A DNA stretch of 64,000 nucleotides from Devosia salina. Lineage in GTDB: Bacteria; Pseudomonadota; Alphaproteobacteria; Rhizobiales; Devosiaceae. Shown here in pieces: positions 8,204 to 17,994 of this stretch; positions within the stretch are counted from its first letter, which is position 1, and the number at the start of each line of letters is the position of its first letter. The translations under genes and the position numbers were made by a program. The stretch lies in NCBI RefSeq assembly GCF_019504385.1, contig NZ_CP080590.1, positions 1,964,001 through 2,028,000 on the forward strand, in the 5' to 3' direction. The notes beneath the pieces are model-generated. The model ran no database searches, was not told where the DNA came from, and saw only the letters and a list, made by a program, of their open reading frames with translations.

Positions 8204-8507
8204 CGATCTGATCTCCGGTGGTCTTGGCGACGCGGGTCTTCACGCCGTCCTTGATCTGGAAACCGACGCGGGTGGGCTTGCCATCCTTGTCGGCGACAGC
8301 CAGGTTCGACAGGTGGATCGGCGCTTCCTTGGTGAAGATGCCGGCATCGGTCGAAGCGGTCTGCTTCTGGTGGCGCTTCACAAGGTTGATACCCTGGACA
8401 AGTGCCTTGGTTTCGGACGGGATGACAGACAGGACCTGACCGGTCTTGCCCTTGTCCTTGCCGGCCAGGACGACGACCTTGTCGCCCTTCTTAATCTTGG
8501 AGGCCAT
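8196..8507 (-). CDS. rplX: 50S ribosomal protein L24
   Basis: Assembly-initiator protein of the large subunit with an N-terminal KOW motif (KKGDKVVVLAGKDKGKTGQ). The start chosen is the ATG ending at 8507, giving 103 residues, the family length; upstream in-frame sequence has no family similarity. The ATG overlaps the rplN stop by one base (TAATG), and the 3' end overlaps rplE by eight bases. Confidence 0.97.
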   Translation of the reverse strand: MASKIKKGDKVVVLAGKDKGKTGQVLSVIPSETKALVQGINLVKRHQKQTASTDAGIFTKEAPIHLSNLAVADKDGKPTRVGFQIKDGVKTRVAKTTGDQIDG

Positions 8508-8875
8508 TACAGCACCTCTGGGGCAAGCGAGATGATCTTCATGTGGTTCTTGGCGCGGAGCTCGCGCGGAACCGGTCCGAAGATACGGGTGCCGATCGGT
8601 TCCTTCTGATTGTTCAGAAGAACGGCGGCGTTCTTGTCGAAACGGATGACGGTGCCGTCGGGACGGCGGATGTCGGTTGCGGTGCGAACCACCACAGCCT
8701 TCATCACCTGGCCCTTCTTGACGCGGCCGCGCGGAATAGCGTCCTTGACCGAAACGACGATAATGTCGCCGACCGAGGCGTATTTGCGATGCGAACCGCC
8801 CAGCACCTTGATGCACATGACACGACGAGCGCCGGAATTGTCCGCGACGTCGAGATTGGACTGCATCTGGATCAT
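8507..8875 (-). CDS. rplN: 50S ribosomal protein L14
   Basis: L14 lies at the subunit interface in contact with L19 and 16S rRNA. The 122-residue protein starts MIQMQSNLDVADNSGAR and has the signature VMCIKVLGGSHRKYASVGD. It is 64 bases after rpsQ and overlaps rplX by one base. Confidence 0.98.
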   Translation of the reverse strand: MIQMQSNLDVADNSGARRVMCIKVLGGSHRKYASVGDIIVVSVKDAIPRGRVKKGQVMKAVVVRTATDIRRPDGTVIRFDKNAAVLLNNQKEPIGTRIFGPVPRELRAKNHMKIISLAPEVL

Positions 8876-8939
8876 GACTGGATGCCTTCTAGTTTATCGG
8901 CTGCACCGTCATCCGGCGCGCCGACCTGAATTGTTTCTC

Positions 8940-9173
8940 TTACGCGGACTGAACAAGCGTCCAGCGCTTGTTCTTGGAGATCGGCGCGGTTTCCTCGATC
9001 CACACGGTCTGACCGACCTTGGCCACGTTGTTCTCGTCGTGGGCGTGGTACTTCTTGGAACGACGCACGGTCTTCTTCAGAAGCGGGTGAGTGAAACGGC
9101 GCTCGACACGAACCACGATGGTCTTGTCATTGGCGTCGGAGACGACAGTCCCCTGCAAAACGCGCTTTGGCAT
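8940..9173 (-). CDS. rpsQ: 30S ribosomal protein S17
   Basis: S17 is an OB-fold primary 16S rRNA-binding protein. The 77-residue sequence starts MPKRVLQGTVVSDANDKT and contains the conserved RRSKKYHAHDE segment. It lies between rpmC and rplN in the usual order. Confidence 0.97.
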   Translation of the reverse strand: MPKRVLQGTVVSDANDKTIVVRVERRFTHPLLKKTVRRSKKYHAHDENNVAKVGQTVWIEETAPISKNKRWTLVQSA

Positions 9174-9185
9174 GGGTGTGAATCC

Positions 9186-9380
9186 TTACTTAGCTGCGTT
9201 CTTTTGGCCGAGGATGGTCTTGATCCGCGCGATATCGCGACGGACTTCCTTCACCCGGGCCGGCTTTTCCAACTGCTGGGTAGCGCGCTGGAAACGCAGG
9301 TTGAACTGTTCTTTCTTCAGGTCGACGAGCTGATCTTTCAGTTCGTCTGCGGTCTTGGCCCGCACATCACTGGCTTTCAT
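9186..9380 (-). CDS. rpmC: 50S ribosomal protein L29
   Basis: L29 forms part of the rim of the exit tunnel where the signal recognition particle and trigger factor dock. The 64-residue helical-hairpin protein contains LVDLKKEQFNLRFQRATQQ and VRRDIARIKTIL. It is closely packed between rplP and rpsQ. Confidence 0.97.
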   Translation of the reverse strand: MKASDVRAKTADELKDQLVDLKKEQFNLRFQRATQQLEKPARVKEVRRDIARIKTILGQKNAAK

Positions 9381-9391
9381 GCTCGTGTTCC

Positions 9392-9805
9392 TTAGTCGGC
9401 AATACGCGTGACGATACGCGTGGTGATCGGCAACTTCATTGCTCCGAGGCGAAGGGCCTCCTTTGCAACGTCTTCGGGTACGCCGTCAATCTCAAAAACG
9501 ATACGACCCGGTTTTACGCGCGCGGCCCAGTATTCCACCGAGCCCTTACCCTTACCCATTCGGACTTCGGTAGGCTTCTTGGAAACCGGCAGATCCGGGA
9601 AAATCCGGATCCAGACGCGGCCCTGGCGCTTCATTTCACGAGTGATCGCACGGCGGGCAGCCTCGATCTGGCGGGCGGTAACGCGCTCGGGCTCGGTGGC
9701 CTTGAGAGCATACTGGCCGAAAGCCAGATCGGTACCACCCTTGGCCAGGCCATGGATGCGGCCCTTGTGGGCCTTGCGGAACTTAGTTCTCTTTGGTTGC
9801 AGCAT
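9392..9805 (-). CDS. rplP: 50S ribosomal protein L16
   Basis: L16 is at the A-site finger of the large subunit and assists tRNA accommodation. The 137-residue protein starts MLQPKRTKFRKAHKGR and contains RVWIRIFPDLPVSKKPTEV and RMGKGKGSVEYW. It lies 15 bases after rpsC in the S10 operon. Confidence 0.98.
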   Translation of the reverse strand: MLQPKRTKFRKAHKGRIHGLAKGGTDLAFGQYALKATEPERVTARQIEAARRAITREMKRQGRVWIRIFPDLPVSKKPTEVRMGKGKGSVEYWAARVKPGRIVFEIDGVPEDVAKEALRLGAMKLPITTRIVTRIAD

Positions 9806-9820
9806 AATGAACTAACCTTC

Positions 9821-10558
9821 TTATGCGCGTTCGCGATCGCGGTCGCCACGCTCACGGCGCGGTTCGCGCTCGGAACGCTGGCCACCTTCACCACCTTCGG
9901 TGGCGCGACGCTCATGAGCCGACGGATCATGCTCGAGGACTTCGCCCTTGAAGATCCAGACCTTGATGCCGATGATGCCGTAAGTGGTCGCGGCTTCAGC
10001 GGTACCGTAGTCGATATCGGCACGCAGGGTGTGCAGCGGCACGCGGCCTTCGCGGTACCATTCGGTACGGGCGATGTCGGCACCACCGAGACGACCACCG
10101 ACATTGACGCGGATACCACCGGCGCCCATGCGGATTGCGGTCTGCACGGCGCGCTTCATGGCGCGACGGAAGGCCACGCGGCGTTCCAGCTGCTGGGCAA
10201 TGCCCTGGGCAACCAGCGTCGCATCGGTCTCGGGCTTGCGCACTTCAACGATGTTGATGTGCACTTCGCTGTCGGTGAACTTCTTCACCTTGGCGCGGAT
10301 CTTGTCGATGTCAGCGCCCTTCTTGCCGATCACGATGCCCGGACGGGCAGTGTGGATCGACACGCGGCACTTGCGGTGCGGACGCTCGATGACGATCTTG
10401 GAGACCGCGGCGGCCTTCAGATCTTCCATCAGCATGGTGCGGATCTTCAGGTCTTCCTGCAGCAGCGAACCATATTCGCCCTTGTTGGCGAACCAGCGGC
10501 TGTCCCAGGTCCGGTTGATGCCGAGGCGGAAGCCGATCGGATTGATTTTCTGGCCCAT
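9821..10558 (-). CDS. rpsC: 30S ribosomal protein S3
   Basis: S3 forms part of the mRNA entry helicase. The 245-residue protein begins MGQKINPIGFRLGI, has the KH domain with IVIGKKGADIDKIRAKVKK, and the C-terminal domain GIKVWIFKGEVLEHDP. The C-terminus is a low-complexity charged tail rich in Arg and Glu, longer than in E. coli. It overlaps rplV by one base. Confidence 0.98.
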   Translation of the reverse strand: MGQKINPIGFRLGINRTWDSRWFANKGEYGSLLQEDLKIRTMLMEDLKAAAVSKIVIERPHRKCRVSIHTARPGIVIGKKGADIDKIRAKVKKFTDSEVHINIVEVRKPETDATLVAQGIAQQLERRVAFRRAMKRAVQTAIRMGAGGIRVNVGGRLGGADIARTEWYREGRVPLHTLRADIDYGTAEAATTYGIIGIKVWIFKGEVLEHDPSAHERRATEGGEGGQRSEREPRRERGDRDRERA

Positions 10559-10938
10559 TATGCGGCCTCCTCAACTTGCCGGACAACGATCGTCAGGTGC
10601 GAGAACGGCTTCTCGACGCGAGCGGACCGACCACGGCCACGCGCATGGAAGCGCTTCATCACCAGCGAGTTGCCCACATAGGCTTCGGCAACGACGAGGG
10701 CGTCGGTGTCCAGGCCGTGGTTGTTTTCGGCATTGGCGATGGCGCTTTCCAGCACCTTCTTCACCTGGCCCGAGATGCGCTTGTGGCTGAACTCGAGATC
10801 GGCTAGGGCCCGCTCGACCTTCTTGCCACGGATCAACTGCGCGACGAGGTTCAGCTTCTGAGGGCTGATGCGCAGCATGCGCAGCACAGCCTTGGCCTCG
10901 TTATCCTTGAGAGCGCGCTCAGTCTTTGGCTTGCTCAT
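10558..10938 (-). CDS. rplV: 50S ribosomal protein L22
   Basis: L22 extends a beta-hairpin into the peptide exit tunnel. The 126-residue protein has LRISPQKLNLVAQLIRGKKV and the hairpin region KRFHARGRGRSARVEKPFSH, with no deletion in the stretch where macrolide-resistance deletions occur. It overlaps rpsC by one base and follows rpsS after three bases. Confidence 0.98.
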   Translation of the reverse strand: MSKPKTERALKDNEAKAVLRMLRISPQKLNLVAQLIRGKKVERALADLEFSHKRISGQVKKVLESAIANAENNHGLDTDALVVAEAYVGNSLVMKRFHARGRGRSARVEKPFSHLTIVVRQVEEAA

Positions 10939-10941
10939 CTC

Positions 10942-11220
10942 TTACTTCCTCTTGGCCTTCTTGTCGGCCGCGTGACCGTAATAGGTACGGGTCGGCGCAA
11001 ACTCACCGAACTTGTGGCCGATCATGTCTTCGGTGACGGACACCGGAACATGCTTCTGACCGTTGTGGACACCAAAGGTGATGCCAACGAACTGCGGAAG
11101 AATGGTCGAGCGGCGGGACCAGATCTTGACCACATCGTTGCGGCCAGAGGACTGGGCCTTCTCGGCCTTCTTGAGCAGATAGCCGTCGACGAACGGCCCC
11201 TTCCAAATCGAACGGGTCAT
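10942..11220 (-). CDS. rpsS: 30S ribosomal protein S19
   Basis: S19 sits in the head of the small subunit with S13 at the inter-subunit bridges. The 92-residue protein starts MTRSIWKGPFVDGYLLKK and has FVGITFGVHNGQKHVPV and GHKFGEFAPTRTY, all diagnostic. It is packed three bases from both neighbours. Confidence 0.98.
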   Translation of the reverse strand: MTRSIWKGPFVDGYLLKKAEKAQSSGRNDVVKIWSRRSTILPQFVGITFGVHNGQKHVPVSVTEDMIGHKFGEFAPTRTYYGHAADKKAKRK

Positions 11221-11223
11221 GAC

Positions 11224-12063
11224 TTACCTGCCCTTCTTCACGTGACGGCTGCGAACGATGAACTTGTCCGTAGCCTTGTTGCTGCGCGTACGCTTGCCCT
11301 TGGTCGGCTTGCCCCACGGGGAAACCGGGTGACGGCCACCGGAGGTACGGCCTTCACCACCACCATGCGGGTGGTCGACCGGGTTCATGGTCACGCCGCG
11401 GTTGACCGGCTTGCGGCCCAGCCAGCGATTGCGACCGGCCTTGCCCAGCGAGGTGTTGGCGTGGTCCTGGTTGCTGACCGCACCGACGGTGGCCAGGCAC
11501 GAACCATGTACGCGGCGCTGCTCACCCGAGTTGAGGCGCAGAATGGCCCAACCCTGGTCGCGGCCCACATACTGGGCATAGGCACCGGCCGAACGGGCCA
11601 CCTGGCCGCCCTTGCGGGGCTTGAGCTCGATATTGTGCACGATCGTGCCGACCGGCATGCGTTCGAGCGGCATCGTATTGCCCGGCTTCACGTCGGCGCC
11701 GTTCAGCGACGAGATGACCTTGTCGCCGGCGGCAAGACGCTGCGGAGCCACGATATAGGCCAGCTCGCCGTCTTCGTACTTGATCAGCGCGATCCAGGCG
11801 GTGCGGTTCGGATCGTATTCGAGACGTTCGACCGTCCCGAGCACGTCGAACTTCACGCGCTTGAAGTCGATCATGCGGTAGCTGCGCTTGTGACCGCCAC
11901 CACGATGGAACGCGGTGATGCGGCCGGTATTGTTGCGGCCACCCTTCTTGGTGAGGCCTTCGGTCAAAGCCTTGACCGGGGCGCCCTTCCACAGGTCCGA
12001 ACGGTCGGTCGTGATCAGGGTACGACGGCCTTCGGAGGTGGGGTTGTAAGTCTTTAGAGCCAT
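11224..12063 (-). CDS. rplB: 50S ribosomal protein L2
   Basis: L2 is required for subunit joining and shapes the peptidyl transferase centre. The 279-residue protein starts MALKTYNPTSEGRR and has the conserved C-terminal MNPVDHPHGGGEGRT, including the histidine implicated in peptidyl transfer. It lies between rplW and rpsS in the S10 operon. Confidence 0.98.
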   Translation of the reverse strand: MALKTYNPTSEGRRTLITTDRSDLWKGAPVKALTEGLTKKGGRNNTGRITAFHRGGGHKRSYRMIDFKRVKFDVLGTVERLEYDPNRTAWIALIKYEDGELAYIVAPQRLAAGDKVISSLNGADVKPGNTMPLERMPVGTIVHNIELKPRKGGQVARSAGAYAQYVGRDQGWAILRLNSGEQRRVHGSCLATVGAVSNQDHANTSLGKAGRNRWLGRKPVNRGVTMNPVDHPHGGGEGRTSGGRHPVSPWGKPTKGKRTRSNKATDKFIVRSRHVKKGR

Positions 12064-12081
12064 TTGTCTGTCTCTCGTCCC

Positions 12082-12375
12082 TTAGAGGCCGGTCGAAATA
12101 TCGATCGACTGGCCGTCGACCAGGGTCACGATGGCCTTCTTGACGTCATTGCGGACACCAACCTTGCCACGGAAGCGCTTCACCTTGCCCTTGCGGACCA
12201 GGGTGTTCACTGCCTTGACCTTGACCGAGAACAGCTGCTCGACGGCGGCCTTGATCTCGGTCTTGTTGGCATCGATCGCCACGTCGAAAACGACCTTGTT
12301 TGCTTCCGAAGCCATCGTCGACTTTTCAGTCACGACGGGGTTACGGACGATGTCGTAAGCGGCAAGCTTGTTCAT
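12082..12375 (-). CDS. rplW: 50S ribosomal protein L23
   Basis: L23 is the main docking site of trigger factor and SRP at the tunnel exit. The start chosen is the ATG ending at 12375, giving 97 residues (MNKLAAYDIVRNPVVTEKS), the family length. That ATG overlaps the rplD stop by four bases (ATGA), so the two are coupled. Confidence 0.97.
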   Translation of the reverse strand: MNKLAAYDIVRNPVVTEKSTMASEANKVVFDVAIDANKTEIKAAVEQLFSVKVKAVNTLVRKGKVKRFRGKVGVRNDVKKAIVTLVDGQSIDISTGL

Positions 12376-12992
12376 GCGAACCTCGCTTCGAGCGCTTCCA
12401 GCGCTGCCTTGGTCAGGACGAGCTTGTCGCGCTTCAGGATCGAAACAACGTTGATCCCCTGGATCGGCAGCACGTCGATATTCGGGATGTTGCGGGCGGC
12501 CAGAGCGAAGTTCTGGTCGATGTTCGCACCATCGATGATCAGGGCGTTGGCCCATTCCAGCTTGCCGAACGTGGTGCGCAGGGCGGCCGTCTTGGCTTCC
12601 TTCTGCGCCACGCTGTCCACGACGACCAGCGAACCGGCCTTTGCCTTGGACGAGAGGGCATGCTTGAGCGCCAGGGCACGGACCTTCTTGGGAAGATCGA
12701 TCGCGTGGCTGCGCGGGGTCGGACCGAATGCACGGCCACCGCCACGGAACTGCGGAGCCTTGCGATCGCCATGGCGAGCGCCGCCCGAGCCCTTCTGCTT
12801 CACGAACTTCTTGCCCGTGCGCGCGCCTTCCGACCGGTTCTTCACGTCATGCGTGCCGGCCATGGCCTTGAGCTGCTGGTAGCGAACCATGCGGTGCAGG
12901 ATGTCGGGGCGAACCTCGAGACCGAACACGTCGTCCTTGAGATCGACCGAACCGGCGGCCTTGCCGTCGAGTGTGGTTACCTTGAGTTCCAT
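12372..12992 (-). CDS. rplD: 50S ribosomal protein L4
   Basis: L4 lines the exit tunnel opposite L22 and, in E. coli, represses its own S10 operon. The 206-residue protein has the tunnel loop with TGKKFVKQKGSGGARHGD and the C-terminal LVLTKAALEALEARFA. It starts immediately after rplC with no spacer and overlaps rplW. Confidence 0.98.
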   Translation of the reverse strand: MELKVTTLDGKAAGSVDLKDDVFGLEVRPDILHRMVRYQQLKAMAGTHDVKNRSEGARTGKKFVKQKGSGGARHGDRKAPQFRGGGRAFGPTPRSHAIDLPKKVRALALKHALSSKAKAGSLVVVDSVAQKEAKTAALRTTFGKLEWANALIIDGANIDQNFALAARNIPNIDVLPIQGINVVSILKRDKLVLTKAALEALEARFA

Positions 12993-13688
12993 TTACTTCG
13001 CTTCTCCCGCAGCTGCGGCCTCGAACGAGCCCGGGAAGGCTGCGTTCGCGGGAGCCGGCTTCTTGACGGCGTCCTTGATCATGATCCAGGCACCCTTGGA
13101 GCCCGGAACCGAACCCTGGATCATGATCAGGCCACGCTCCACGTCGGTCTTGACGACCTTGACGTTCTGCGTGGTGATGCGACGATCGCCCATGTGGCCC
13201 GGCATCTTCTTGTTCTTGAAGGTCTTGCCCGGGTCCTGACGGCCACCGGTCGAACCGATCGAGCGGTGCGACACGGACACACCGTGCGAGGCACGCAGGC
13301 CACCGAAGTTCCAGCGCTTCATGCCGCCGGCAAAACCCTTACCGATGGAGGTTCCGGTCACGTCGACCAGCTGACCCTCGGCGAAATGGTCGGCCTTGAG
13401 CGTAGCGCCAACCTCGATGAGGTTGTCGGCATCCACGCGGAACTCGGCCACGTGGCGCTTCGGCTCGACCTTGGCAACGGCATACTGGCCGCGCTCAGCC
13501 TTGGAGACATTCTTGGGCTTGGCCTGGCCGGCACCCAGCTGCAGGGCGACATAGCCGTCCTTTTCGACGGTCCGCTGGCCCACCACCTGGCAGTTCTGCA
13601 GACCCAGCACCGTCACGGGGACGTGGTTGCCGTCCTCGGTGAAGATGCGGGTCATCCCCAGCTTCTGTGCGATCAATCCAGAACGCAT
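12993..13688 (-). CDS. rplC: 50S ribosomal protein L3
   Basis: L3 is an early-assembly protein reaching the peptidyl transferase centre. The 231-residue protein starts MRSGLIAQKLGMTRIF and carries FAGGMKRWNFGG and MPGHMGDRRITTQN. An alanine-rich C-terminal extension of roughly 20 residues (ending AAAAGEAK) goes beyond the core. It is followed directly by rplD. Confidence 0.98.
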   Translation of the reverse strand: MRSGLIAQKLGMTRIFTEDGNHVPVTVLGLQNCQVVGQRTVEKDGYVALQLGAGQAKPKNVSKAERGQYAVAKVEPKRHVAEFRVDADNLIEVGATLKADHFAEGQLVDVTGTSIGKGFAGGMKRWNFGGLRASHGVSVSHRSIGSTGGRQDPGKTFKNKKMPGHMGDRRITTQNVKVVKTDVERGLIMIQGSVPGSKGAWIMIKDAVKKPAPANAAFPGSFEAAAAGEAK

Positions 13689-13709
13689 CGGTTTTTACCT
13701 TCTCTATTG

Positions 13710-13757
13710 GCGCTCTGCCGGGTCATGTCTTCAGAGGACCCTTTTGGCGGCAGGCGC
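13710..13757 (-). other. Structured rpsJ-rplC spacer
   Basis: Three paired blocks form an extended imperfect hairpin: GCGC (13710-13713 with 13754-13757), CTGCC with GGCAG (13715-13719, 13749-13753) and GGGTC with GACCC (13720-13724, 13737-13741). It fills most of the 83-base spacer in front of rplC. It is a candidate control element for the S10 operon, though the L4 target in E. coli lies upstream of rpsJ. Confidence 0.4.
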
Positions 13758-13771
13758 GGAAACTCTTGTCT

Positions 13772-14080
13772 TTAGAGCTTGATTTCGACGTCGACGCCGG
13801 CGGCGAGATCGAGCTTCATCAGTGCATCGACCGTCTGGGGAGTCGGGTCCACAATGTCCAGCAGGCGCTTGTGGGTCCGGATCTCGAACTGCTCGCGTGC
13901 CTTCTTGTCGATATGGGGCGAGCGGTTGACGGTGAACTTGTCGATGCGGGTCGGCAGCGGGATCGGCCCGCGAACCTGTGCACCCGTACGCTTGGCGGTA
14001 TTGACGATCTCGCGGGTCGAGGTGTCGAGCACGCGGTGGTCAAACGCCTTGAGGCGGATGCGAATATTCTGACCGTTCAT
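13772..14080 (-). CDS. rpsJ: 30S ribosomal protein S10 (NusE)
   Basis: S10 is a small-subunit protein and, as NusE, pairs with NusB or NusG in antitermination and transcription-translation coupling. The start is the ATG ending at 14080, giving 102 residues (MNGQNIRIRLKAFDHR); a short in-frame extension upstream has no similarity to the family. The conserved GPIPLPTRIDKFTVNRSPH is present. First gene of the S10 group, 68 bases after tuf. Confidence 0.97.
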   Translation of the reverse strand: MNGQNIRIRLKAFDHRVLDTSTREIVNTAKRTGAQVRGPIPLPTRIDKFTVNRSPHIDKKAREQFEIRTHKRLLDIVDPTPQTVDALMKLDLAAGVDVEIKL

Positions 14081-14096
14081 CTTCTCAAATCCTGAC

Positions 14097-14132
14097 AAAA
14101 TGGATCGCGGCGCGCAGTCTCGCGCGCCGCGA
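14097..14132 (-). terminator. Strong hairpin between tuf and rpsJ
   Basis: A perfect 11-base-pair GC-rich stem (14105-14115 with 14122-14132) and a six-base loop, 16 bases after the tuf stop. In minus-strand RNA the stem is followed by AUCCAUUUUGU, so the U-run is displaced and imperfect. It may act as a partial terminator of the str group or a stabiliser of the abundant tuf message. Confidence 0.55.
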
Positions 14133-14148
14133 AAGTCTCAAGGACGAA

Positions 14149-15339
<1,191 letters not shown>

Positions 15340-15406
15340 CGCTTTTCTCCAAATTCGTCAGCGCAATCGCCGACATTCAGTTGAGTTTTTAGTAGCTTGC
15401 GCTGTT

Positions 15407-17497
15407 TTAGGCGTATTTGGCCTGGACTTCGTCGGCGACTGCCTGCGGGACCTGCTCGTAGTGATCGAACACCATCGAGTATTGGGCCCGACCCTGGCTC
15501 ATCGACCGGAGCGAGTTCACATAGCCGAACATGTTGGCAAGCGGCACAAATGCATTCACGACCTGGACCACACCACGGCTTTCAGTGCCCTGGATCTGCC
15601 CACGACGGGAATTCAAATCACCGATGACGTCGCCCATGTACTCATCTGGCGTCGTAACTTCAACCTTCATGATCGGTTCGAGAATTTTCGGACCGGCTTC
15701 ACGCAGGGCTTCGCGGAAACCCGCACGCGCTGCGATTTCGAACGCCAGCACCGAAGAGTCCACGTCGTGGTAGGCGCCGTCGGTAAGGGTGACCTTCACG
15801 TCGACCACGGGGAACCCGATCAGCGGGCCTGCGCCCATGACCGATTCCAGACCCTTCTGGACGCCGGGGATGTATTCCTTCGGCACCGCACCGCCAACGA
15901 TCGCGTTGACGAACTCGAGACCCTTGCCCACTTCGCCCGGTTCGACGGTGAACTTGATGCGGGCGAACTGGCCCGAACCGCCGGACTGCTTCTTGTGGGT
16001 GTAGTCCTTGTCGGTCTTCTTGGTGATGGTCTCACGGTAAGCCACCTGCGGCTGACCGATATTGGCCTCCACCTTGAACTCCCGGCGCATGCGGTCAACG
16101 ATGATGTCGAGGTGCAGTTCGCCCATGCCCGAGATGATGGTCTGGCCCGATTCCTCGTCGGTCTTGACGCGGAAGGACGGATCTTCGGCAGCCAGGCGGT
16201 TGAGCGCGAGGCCCATCTTTTCCTGGTCGGCCTTGGACTTCGGCTCGACCGAGATGTCGATAACCGGATCCGGGAAGATCATGCGTTCGAGAATGACCTG
16301 CGAGTTCGACGGGCAGAGGGTGTCACCGGTGGTGGTGTCCTTCAGGCCCACGATGGCCACGATGTCGCCGGCAAAGGCTTCCGTGATCTGCTCGCGGCTG
16401 TTTGCGTGCATCTGGAACATGCGGCCAACGCGTTCGCGCTTGCCCTTCACGGTGTTTTCCAGCTGCGCACCGGCTTCGAGGTGACCCGAATAGATGCGGC
16501 AGAAGGTCAGCGAACCCATATGCGGGTCGTTGGCGATCTTGAAGGCCAGCATCGAAAGCGGCTCGTTGTCGTCGGCATGACGCTCGATATGCTCTTCGGT
16601 CCGGGCGTCGATGCCCTGGATGGCGGGCACGTCGATCGGCGACGGCAGGAAGTCGATCACGCCGTCCAGCAGGGGCTGCACGCCCTTGTTCTTGAACGCC
16701 GAGCCGGCAAAGATCAGGAAGAACTTGGTGTCGCAGACGCCCTTGCGAAGCAGACGACGGATGGTGTCGTTGTTCGGCATCTCGCCTTCGAGATAGGCTT
16801 CCATCGCGGCGTCGTCCATCTCGACGGCAGCCTCGATCATGGCTTCACGGTACTTCTCGGCCTTGTCCTTGAGGTCGGCCGGGATTTCCACGACGTCCCA
16901 CTGGGCGCCGAGTTCTTCGTTGCGCCACACCAGGGCGTTCATCTCGATCAGATCGACGACGCCCTTGAACTCGTTCTCGGCACCGATCGGCAGCTGCACC
17001 GGAACGCCCTTGGCGCCCAGGCGGGTCCCGATCATTTCCACGCAGCGGTAGAAGTCGGCACCGATCTTGTCCATCTTGTTGACGAAGATCAGGCGCGGCA
17101 CGTGGTACTTGTCAGCCTGGCGCCAGACGGTTTCGGTCTGGGGCTCGACGCCGGCATTGGCGTCCAGCAGGGCAACCGCGCCGTCGAGTACGCGCAGCGA
17201 ACGTTCGACTTCGATGGTGAAGTCCACGTGGCCGGGGGTGTCGATGATGTTGAAGCGGTGCATCACGCCTTCGCGCGACTTCCAGAACGTGGTGGTCGCA
17301 GCCGAAGTGATGGTGATGCCGCGTTCCTGCTCCTGCTCCATCCAGTCCATGGTCGCGGCGCCGTCATGGACTTCGCCGATCTTGTGGGACTTGCCGGTGT
17401 AGTAGAGGATGCGTTCGGTCGTGGTCGTCTTGCCAGCATCGATGTGCGCCATGATGCCGAAGTTACGATAGAGATTAATCGGGTATTCGCGTGCCAT
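15407..17497 (-). CDS. fusA: Translation elongation factor G
   Basis: Translocase GTPase that moves tRNA and mRNA on the ribosome. The 696-residue protein starts MAREYPINLYRNFGIM and has G1 AHIDAGKTT, switch-region GITITSAATT, G3 DTPGHVDF and G4 NKMD, then domains II-V ending with SRGVVQVVNAFVPLANMFGY. It is the typical housekeeping EF-G, 12 bases after rpsG and 67 before tuf. Confidence 0.99.
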   Translation of the reverse strand: MAREYPINLYRNFGIMAHIDAGKTTTTERILYYTGKSHKIGEVHDGAATMDWMEQEQERGITITSAATTTFWKSREGVMHRFNIIDTPGHVDFTIEVERSLRVLDGAVALLDANAGVEPQTETVWRQADKYHVPRLIFVNKMDKIGADFYRCVEMIGTRLGAKGVPVQLPIGAENEFKGVVDLIEMNALVWRNEELGAQWDVVEIPADLKDKAEKYREAMIEAAVEMDDAAMEAYLEGEMPNNDTIRRLLRKGVCDTKFFLIFAGSAFKNKGVQPLLDGVIDFLPSPIDVPAIQGIDARTEEHIERHADDNEPLSMLAFKIANDPHMGSLTFCRIYSGHLEAGAQLENTVKGKRERVGRMFQMHANSREQITEAFAGDIVAIVGLKDTTTGDTLCPSNSQVILERMIFPDPVIDISVEPKSKADQEKMGLALNRLAAEDPSFRVKTDEESGQTIISGMGELHLDIIVDRMRREFKVEANIGQPQVAYRETITKKTDKDYTHKKQSGGSGQFARIKFTVEPGEVGKGLEFVNAIVGGAVPKEYIPGVQKGLESVMGAGPLIGFPVVDVKVTLTDGAYHDVDSSVLAFEIAARAGFREALREAGPKILEPIMKVEVTTPDEYMGDVIGDLNSRRGQIQGTESRGVVQVVNAFVPLANMFGYVNSLRSMSQGRAQYSMVFDHYEQVPQAVADEVQAKYA

Positions 17498-17509
17498 TGG
17501 GCGCTCCTA

Positions 17510-17980
17510 CTACCAGCGGTAGTGCGAGAAGGCACGGTTGGCATCAGCCATACGGTGCGTGTCTTCGCGTTTCTTGACGGCCTGGCCGCGACCATTCATG
17601 GCATCCATGAGCTCGCCCGAAAGGCGCTCGCGCATGGTGTTCTCGCCGCGCTTGCGGGCGCTGTCGATGAGCCAACGGATGGCCAGGGCCTGCTGACGGT
17701 CCGCACGGACCTCGACCGGAACCTGGTAGGTTGCACCACCGACGCGGCGCGAACGGACTTCAACGGCCGGACGGATATTGTCCAGGGCGCCGTGGAAAAC
17801 GGTGATCGGGTCCTGCTTGGTCTTGGCTTCGACAATGTCGAAAGCGCCATAGACGATGGACTCGGCAGCCGACTTCTTGCCGTCCTTCATGAGCGAATTC
17901 ATGAACTTGGTGACGACCAGATCGCCGAACTTGGGATCAGGGATGACTTCACGCTTTTCGGCGCGGTGACGACGGGACAT
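17510..17980 (-). CDS. rpsG: 30S ribosomal protein S7
   Basis: Primary 16S rRNA-binding protein of the head, near the E site; autoregulator of the str operon in E. coli. The 156-residue protein starts MSRRHRAEKREVIPDPKFGD and has NSLMKDGKKSAAESIVYGA and GGATYQVPVEVR. It lies between rpsL and fusA with 14- and 12-base spacers. Confidence 0.98.
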   Translation of the reverse strand: MSRRHRAEKREVIPDPKFGDLVVTKFMNSLMKDGKKSAAESIVYGAFDIVEAKTKQDPITVFHGALDNIRPAVEVRSRRVGGATYQVPVEVRADRQQALAIRWLIDSARKRGENTMRERLSGELMDAMNGRGQAVKKREDTHRMADANRAFSHYRW

Positions 17981-17994
17981 CGCTCAATATCTCC

